Origin: Lachnospiraceae bacterium
GTDB lineage: Bacteria; Bacillota; Clostridia; Lachnospirales; Lachnospiraceae
Direction: 5' to 3'
Length of the DNA stretch: 64,000 bases
Assembly: GCA_024690605.1 (NCBI GenBank)
Contig: JAILOV010000050.1
Span: 17,182-81,181, forward strand
The position numbers and the translations under genes are program-made. Under the pieces are notes generated by a model that worked only from the letters and a program-made list of their open reading frames with translations, was not told the DNA's origin and did no database searches. Shown in pieces: positions 59,194 through 64,000 of the stretch (position 1 is the stretch's first letter; every line of letters starts with the position of its first letter).

Positions 59194-60401
59194 TCCGGCG
59201 GGTGATGATCCTTCAAAAAGGGAACAGCGATCACGATATGCTGAACGCCTGGCTGAACCGTTGGGGCGAGGAATTCAAACGCCTGGAGACCGGCGTACAA
59301 TGCTTCTCTGCAACAGGGGAAACGGACGCCTTTATCCGTCAGATCCTTGACGCCGCCGATCAGAGCGGTTTCGACGCGGTTCTGGCCCTGAATTCCGACG
59401 GGCTGCAGATGCTTTCCGCGGACGGAAAAAACCTGTGGGACCGTCTCGGGATCCCGTACTTCGATTATCTTGTCGATCATCCGCTGGAACACACCTGTAT
59501 CGACTGCCCGTGCAATGATTATCATGTCATCTGTGTAGATGAGAATCACGCCGGTTTTGTCAGACGCTTCTATCCAAACGTGAAGAGCGCGGATTTTCTC
59601 CCGCTTTCCGGATTCGGGAACACGGAGACAGAGCCGGACAGCCGGGAATCCTTTTTCTCCCGTGAATATGATCTTGTGCTCACCGCCGGACTTGTCCGGC
59701 CGGAGATCTTTTTGGACCGGCTGATGTCCCTTCCCGAAAGAATGAGAGCGATCGCGCTGTCCTGGATCGAACACATGGAGTCCCATCCGGACCTGCCCCC
59801 GGAGGATTCGCTCCGCTCTGTTCTGCGGGATCTGTGGGGCGGACAGGAGATCGAAGATGCGCTGTTCCTGAAGGTCGCCGATGCATGTACCGACGCTTTG
59901 ATGTACATGCGCAGCTTTGTCCGTCAGCAGGTGGTGGAAGCATTGCTGGCGGCCGGGACGCCGATCCATATCTGGGGTAACGGCTGGGAGGAACTGCGTG
60001 CCCGTTATCCGCACAGCCGGGCGGTGTTCCACGGAGATGCCGCCATGACGGAAACTCCGGATATCTATCGGAGAACAAAGCTGGCGCTGAGCATTCTCCC
60101 GCTGTTCAAGGGCGGGACCCATGACCGCATCGCGACGGCACAGATCGGCGGTGCGGCGGTACTGACCGACGGAAATGCCTATCTGAGCGATCTGTACGGA
60201 GAGTCGCGGGGAATCTTTCTCTATGAGATCGGGAAGACGAAAGAGATCCCGGAAAGAGTTTCGCAGATCCTGAACGACAGGGAAGAACTGTTTGCGACGG
60301 CACAGAGGGGTCAGGAACTGGCGGTATCCACGTTCTCTGCGGAGATAACGGCACAGAAATTGCTGGCGATCATGGAAGCGGCAAAAAAAGAAGAGGGATG
60401 A
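59190..60401 (+). CDS. Glycosyltransferase related to the CgeB-like group
   Basis: 403 residues, MIRRVMILQKGNSDHDMLNA onward. The arrangement follows the CgeB-like proteins: IPYFDYLVDHPLEHTCID near residue 90 matches the DSP segment, and the C-terminal YRRTKLALSILPLFKGGTHD with IGGAAVLTD corresponds to the SRIN...GGFL block, but the sequence is much more divergent. Sugar unknown. It overlaps the upstream GT2 by 4 bases and stands one base before the GT-D gene. Confidence 0.72.
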   Translation: MIRRVMILQKGNSDHDMLNAWLNRWGEEFKRLETGVQCFSATGETDAFIRQILDAADQSGFDAVLALNSDGLQMLSADGKNLWDRLGIPYFDYLVDHPLEHTCIDCPCNDYHVICVDENHAGFVRRFYPNVKSADFLPLSGFGNTETEPDSRESFFSREYDLVLTAGLVRPEIFLDRLMSLPERMRAIALSWIEHMESHPDLPPEDSLRSVLRDLWGGQEIEDALFLKVADACTDALMYMRSFVRQQVVEALLAAGTPIHIWGNGWEELRARYPHSRAVFHGDAAMTETPDIYRRTKLALSILPLFKGGTHDRIATAQIGGAAVLTDGNAYLSDLYGESRGIFLYEIGKTKEIPERVSQILNDREELFATAQRGQELAVSTFSAEITAQKLLAIMEAAKKEEG

Positions 60402-60402
60402 T

Positions 60403-61443
60403 ATGGAAAACCATGACGGATTGGATGAACTGGTTCAGAGATTAAGAGCGCTCGAAGAAAAGAACCGGGAAATGCGGGCGTGGCAGAGCAGTGTCCTCTC
60501 AACGCTCGGTGAACTGGCGGATCTCATGGGATCGCTGGAAGACAGAGTGAATGCGACCGTTCTGACATCACGTATCAACCAGCAACGAATGGAAAGCCTT
60601 CGTTATGAGCTGCAGGATCCGGATTATGTGTCACCGGTGTTCAAGCCGCATTTCCTGTCCATGGAGGAAACCAGGCGGCAGATCATTGAAGAAGGCCGGT
60701 CGATCGCCAGGTTTGGCGACGGGGAATTCTCCGCCATCCGGGGTATTCAAAGGTGGAATTTCCAGAAAGAGGATCCGGCGCTCGGACAGAAGCTGAAAGA
60801 GGTTCTGCAAAGCAATGATCCCGGATTTCTGGTGGGACTCAACGAAAATTTTTACGGGGACCTGAGCCATCTGAGTGAGGCGGCGGCAGACGGCGTGCGC
60901 TCCTACATGACGCCGGAGACGCGGAAGTTCCACGCCTCTCTGCTCGATCCGGAGCGGGTCTACGCCAGCGCAATGATCTGCTTTATCGGTAAGGAACAGG
61001 ATGTCACGGACCTGCGTCGCTTCTGGAACGACCGGGACTGCGTGTTCATCGAGGGCGAGTACACCCGGATGGGTGTCGGCAACGATCTGTTTGACAACTG
61101 CCGCAGCATTTCGCGGATCCTCTGCCCGGCCGAGAATGCGTTTGACCGCTATGATGAGATCATGACCGCCGCGACAAAGCAGCCCAAAGACCGGCTGATG
61201 TTACTGGCTCTCGGGCCGACGGCAACGGCGATGGCCTATGACCTCTACAGGGAGGGCTATCAGGCGCTGGATGTCGGACATGTCGATCTGCTTTACGAAA
61301 AGTTCCGCGCGGGATACAACAGCCTGACCAAAGTTACGATCCCTTATAAGTACTGCAACTGTGACGAATCCGGCACGGGACGTCAGATCGAGGATATCGA
61401 TGATCCGGAATACAGAAGCCAGATCGTTGCAAAGATCTCATGA
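60403..61443 (+). CDS. GT-D fold (DUF1792) glycosyltransferase with N-terminal coiled coil
   Basis: 346 residues. A coiled coil at about 5-70 (LVQRLRALEEKNREMRAWQS) leads into SLRYELQDPDYVSPVFKP. The DUF1792 domain spans about 85-346. ARFGDGEFSAI (about 102-112) carries the DxE motif of the GT-D fold, and FIEGEYTRMGVGNDLFD and LLALGPTATAMAYDL follow. GT-D enzymes are known from serine-rich adhesin glycosylation in streptococci. The coiled coil is unusual and is copied in the next gene. Gene overlap of 4 bases downstream. Confidence 0.85.
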   Translation: MENHDGLDELVQRLRALEEKNREMRAWQSSVLSTLGELADLMGSLEDRVNATVLTSRINQQRMESLRYELQDPDYVSPVFKPHFLSMEETRRQIIEEGRSIARFGDGEFSAIRGIQRWNFQKEDPALGQKLKEVLQSNDPGFLVGLNENFYGDLSHLSEAAADGVRSYMTPETRKFHASLLDPERVYASAMICFIGKEQDVTDLRRFWNDRDCVFIEGEYTRMGVGNDLFDNCRSISRILCPAENAFDRYDEIMTAATKQPKDRLMLLALGPTATAMAYDLYREGYQALDVGHVDLLYEKFRAGYNSLTKVTIPYKYCNCDESGTGRQIEDIDDPEYRSQIVAKIS

Positions 61444-61733
61444 CAATGTCGGATCAGAAAAACGAGAGGGATGAAATGTCTTTGCGGATGGAAGAACTGA
61501 CAGCAGAGATCGAGAGACTGGAAGCGGAGAACCGTGAACTGGATGAATGGCGGCAGAGTGTATATGCCACGCTCCGGGAGATGACGGAATTCTATAAGGA
61601 CCAGAAGAACCAGCTGGATATCGCGGACTATCTGGCCATGATCACACGCCTCCGTGTCGACAGCCTGCGCTATGAACTGCAGGATCCGGATCATGTGCCG
61701 CCACAAAGATCTGTGACCGAGGGCGCAGAATGA
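61440..61733 (+). CDS. Small coiled-coil protein duplicating the N-terminus of the GT-D enzyme
   Basis: 97 residues. Heptad-rich helix (LRMEELTAEIERLEAENREL) followed by RVDSLRYELQDPDHVPPQ, matching SLRYELQDPDYVSP of the GT-D protein, and DEWRQSVYATLREM matching AWQSSVLSTLGEL. It stops where the GT-D catalytic part would begin. It is coupled by 4-base overlaps to both neighbours, so it is translated rather than decayed. It may form heteromers with the GT-D enzyme; alternatively it is the remnant of a tandem duplication. A second ATG at 61446 is also possible. Confidence 0.8.
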   Translation: MTMSDQKNERDEMSLRMEELTAEIERLEAENRELDEWRQSVYATLREMTEFYKDQKNQLDIADYLAMITRLRVDSLRYELQDPDHVPPQRSVTEGAE

Positions 61734-62902
61734 AACTCTTAACGATCGACATCGGATCCTATATCCAGCCGGACGTGCTGCTCAAGCTGACGGAGATGGG
61801 CATCGAACACCATGATCTGGTGCACATCTTTGACCGCAGCAACATGGAGGCAAAGTATCGGGACGATCCACTGGAGGAACTCCTGGACAGGGAACTGCGC
61901 ACGCCTTATGACGCGGTGTTCACCACCAATTTCTATCCGGTGATCGCACGGGTCTGTCACAGAAAAGGAATCCGGTATATCGCGTGGAGTTATGATTCGC
62001 CGATGAACCTTCCGCGCACGGATGAACTGGAACACCCGACCAATTTTCTGTTCGTGTTTGACCGTGCGGAATGGAAGAAATACAGGGATCTCGGTCTTGA
62101 CTCAGTCTACCATCTGCCGCTGGCGGTCAACTGCGACCGTCTGGATCTTTACCGGCCGCAGCCGGGGCAGTTTGACACGGATGTATCCCTGGTGGGCAAT
62201 CTTTATGAATCCACGCTGCCTGTACTGAAGGGCAGCATGACGCCTTATCAGAGCGGCTATATCGACGCTGTGGTACAGGCGCAGATGCAGGTTTACGGTC
62301 TGTGGTTCGCGGAACAGGCATTGCCGCAGGAATTACTGGACGGGATCAACGCGCACTATAAAGAACTTTCTTCGACAGCCATGCAGATCAGCCGCGCACA
62401 GCTGGCGTTCTCCGTGGCACAGCATATCACGCATGTCGAACGGATCGCGTTGCTCAGGCTGATGAAGCAGGCGGGCATGCAGGTCGATCTCTATACCATG
62501 CCGCTGTCCGAACAGGAGGAACAGCTGTTGCAGGGAATCCGCGTGCATCCGCCGATCTCCTACGGAGAGAACATGCCGCTGCTGTTCAAGTCAAGCAGGA
62601 TCAATCTGAACCCGACGCTCAAGGCCATCGGGAGCGGGATCCCGCTGCGTGCGCTCGATATCGTGGGGTGCGGCGGATTTCTCCTCACAAGCTGGCAGCC
62701 GGAGATCGCGGAGCATTTCATCGACGGCGAGGAAGTGGTCATGTACACGGATATCGCGGACGCGGTGGAAAAAGCCGTTTTCTACATGAAGCACGAAGAC
62801 CTGCGCAGAAAAATCGCGGAGAACGGCTATCAGCGCGCGAGAAGCGATTTCCGTTATGAAGACAGATTGCGGGAGATCTTCAGGATAGCGGGTTGTCTAT
62901 AA
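61730..62902 (+). CDS. CgeB/DUF3880-type glycosyltransferase (paralogue 4)
   Basis: 390 residues, MKLLTIDIGSYIQPDVLLKL onward. IRYIAWSYDSPMNLPRTDEL near residue 83 is the DSP segment. FKSSRINLNPTLKAIGSGIP and GCGGFLLTSWQPEIAEHF form the C-terminal signature. It is the last gene of the 58339-62902 operon. Its final 6 bases overlap the end of the convergent GT2 gene. Confidence 0.85.
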   Translation: MKLLTIDIGSYIQPDVLLKLTEMGIEHHDLVHIFDRSNMEAKYRDDPLEELLDRELRTPYDAVFTTNFYPVIARVCHRKGIRYIAWSYDSPMNLPRTDELEHPTNFLFVFDRAEWKKYRDLGLDSVYHLPLAVNCDRLDLYRPQPGQFDTDVSLVGNLYESTLPVLKGSMTPYQSGYIDAVVQAQMQVYGLWFAEQALPQELLDGINAHYKELSSTAMQISRAQLAFSVAQHITHVERIALLRLMKQAGMQVDLYTMPLSEQEEQLLQGIRVHPPISYGENMPLLFKSSRINLNPTLKAIGSGIPLRALDIVGCGGFLLTSWQPEIAEHFIDGEEVVMYTDIADAVEKAVFYMKHEDLRRKIAENGYQRARSDFRYEDRLREIFRIAGCL

Positions 62903-63829
62903 TACTCCGAGCAGCTCTCTTCGTCTGATCCGGCAGGCTTCCTCCTCAAAAGAATCCTCCGTGGTGTATTCCGCCACGAGTTTCTTTACCAATTCCAGGT
63001 ATTCCTGTTTCTGATCTTCCGCAGCCGGACGTCCGAGAACCTGAGATACTCCCATGATGAGTTCCCGCATGATCTGACATATTGCGTGCGCATGATTCCC
63101 CGATGACTCCTCGATCAATAGTTTTTCAATGGAGCGTGTAATGCTTCGGGGATCCGCACGATAGGACAGTTGCCCGGATCCGCCGACCAGATAGATGATC
63201 AGCGCATCACCAAGGGGACAATAGGCGATCCTGTCAGCGCGAAGCGCAGAGGCAAACCCGAAGTAGAGATCTTCATAACCGGGCAGCGCCAGATACTCTA
63301 TTCCCGTCTCTCTCAAAAAGGAAGTCCTCAGCATTTTGTTCCAGGCGATCGGCCACCACAGATTCAGTCCGTCATCCGGCAATTCCTTCAGAGAAAACAC
63401 CCGATCTGTGATGCCCGGTCTCGCCTGCGGCACGATCAGGCTGGTCTCCCCCGTACGGATATCTTTCATCAGAAAGCTTCCGATGGCGATCTGTGCATGG
63501 TTCTCCTCCAGCGTCCTGCTGTAGATCTCCATCATCTCGGGAGCAAAAAGATCATCGGAATCCAGACAGATGAGGTATTCTCCCTCTGCCATCTTCATAC
63601 CGCGGTTTCTGCTCGGTGCGGCACCCATGTTTTTTTCATTCCGGCGCAGTTTAAACCGGGGATCAAATCGGGCAAAGGTCTCCTCGATCTGCACCGTCAG
63701 CTGATCCGTGGAGCAGTCATCGATCATCAGCAGTTCGAAATCAGCCTCTGTCTGTGCCAAAAGGCTGAGCAGTGTTTTGTAAAGCTGTTCGCCCGTATTG
63801 TAGATCGGCATCACCGCCGATATTGTCAT
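62897..63829 (-). CDS. Family 2 glycosyltransferase
   Basis: 310 residues from MTISAVMPIYNTGEQLYKTL, with AAGGGGG before the ATG at 63829; a longer reading to 63919 goes through the upstream gene's end and is rejected. FELLMIDDCSTDQLTVQIEE (about 34-53) and LICLDSDDLFAPEMMEIYS (about 88-106) hold the DXD-type residues. The C-terminal half is helical and soluble. Lies 16 bases after a gene cut by the window edge, probably its operon partner. Convergent with paralogue 4. Confidence 0.88.
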   Translation of the reverse strand: MTISAVMPIYNTGEQLYKTLLSLLAQTEADFELLMIDDCSTDQLTVQIEETFARFDPRFKLRRNEKNMGAAPSRNRGMKMAEGEYLICLDSDDLFAPEMMEIYSRTLEENHAQIAIGSFLMKDIRTGETSLIVPQARPGITDRVFSLKELPDDGLNLWWPIAWNKMLRTSFLRETGIEYLALPGYEDLYFGFASALRADRIAYCPLGDALIIYLVGGSGQLSYRADPRSITRSIEKLLIEESSGNHAHAICQIMRELIMGVSQVLGRPAAEDQKQEYLELVKKLVAEYTTEDSFEEEACRIRRRELLGVL

Positions 63830-63845
63830 AAGTCCCCCTTCATCT

Positions 63846-64000
63846 TTAAGCCCAAAGCGCATCCATATACTGAGCAGAAAATTCCAGGAATCCCTGATCG
63901 TGCAGCAGATCATCCGCATGATGATCGATCAGCATGCGCTTCATCTTCATAACGATGCGGATATGCAGTTGTATCAGGCTTTCTTTCGTCCGGGCGCTTA
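63846..64000 (-). CDS. C-terminal tail of an unidentified protein (cut by window edge)
   Basis: The last 50 codons of a minus-strand gene whose start lies beyond the window. The visible residues, SARTKESLIQLHIRIVMKMK through to FLEFSAQYMDALWA, are helical and charged and fit no motif I know. The stop lies 16 bases before the GT2 start, with the GT2 ribosome binding site in between, so it is the upstream partner in the same operon. Probably another glycan-island protein, but that is context only. Confidence 0.6.
   Translation of the reverse strand, partial: SARTKESLIQLHIRIVMKMKRMLIDHHADDLLHDQGFLEFSAQYMDALWA

Noticed and set aside
61440..61733. Small coiled-coil gene as a pseudogene fragment
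   Set aside because: It keeps start, stop, ribosome-coupling overlaps on both sides and an intact frame, so I treat it as a real gene.

Overview
The window is a high-GC (by eye roughly 55-60%) stretch of a flagellated, Gram-positive anaerobe of the Clostridia. Lachnospiraceae-like is my best guess, from the style of the ribosomal and flagellar proteins: zinc-type S14, adenylate kinase with a CxxC lid, an L17 with a long insertion, and Lachnospiraceae-type flagellin ends. Species cannot be named from sequence alone.

Left part (1-35,950), nearly all on the minus strand, is the translation and transcription core. Read 5'->3' on the minus strand it runs: rplJ-rplL, rpoB-rpoC, rpsL-rpsG-fusA-tuf, a two-gene insertion (23S rRNA methyltransferase-like gene plus a GGDEF-EAL sensor), then the S10-spc-alpha block rpsJ-rplCDWB-rpsS-rplV-rpsC-rplP-rpmC-rpsQ-rplNXE-rpsZ-rpsH-rplFR-rpsE-rpmD-rplO-secY-adk-map-infA-rpmJ-rpsM-rpsK-rpsD-rpoA-rplQ. 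It meets truA plus an M15 peptidase (plus strand) at a shared terminator. Sigma-A promoters can be placed before rplJ, rpoB, rpsL, tuf, rpsJ and rpmJ, and an L10 leader with an attenuator precedes rplJ. A family of structured repeats lies directly after the stop codons of rplJ, fusA, infA and rpsM.

Middle part (35,970-43,642): the usual rplK-rplA-rplJ-rplL order is broken by a small zinc-ribbon protein, a flagellin with a built-in HExxH metallopeptidase (flagellinolysin type, with a sigma-D promoter) and a CapA-like phosphatase. rpmG-secE-nusG-rplK-rplA follow upstream. Divergent from rpmG is a FliD-like flagellar protein.

Right part (43,677-64,000) is a surface-glycan island, most simply a flagellin glycosylation locus given its neighbours. 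It holds an HTH regulator with UDP-galactopyranose mutase, GT2 enzymes, four CgeB/DUF3880-type glycosyltransferases plus a related one, a GT-D (DUF1792) enzyme with a coiled coil and a free-standing copy of that coiled coil. It also has a DegT aminotransferase, a sugar kinase fused to a nucleotidyltransferase, and a four-gene operon of CDP-glycerol-type transferase, TagD-like cytidylyltransferase, AsnB-like amidotransferase without a glutaminase domain, and DUF362 protein. Genes are packed into translationally coupled operons. Convergent operons abut or overlap without visible terminators, and several promoters place the -10 box so close to the ATG that leaderless mRNAs are predicted.

No tRNA, rRNA, CRISPR array, insertion sequence or phage gene was seen. 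No gene-free stretch exceeds 300 bases; the largest (about 270-290 bases) are covered by the regulatory entries.
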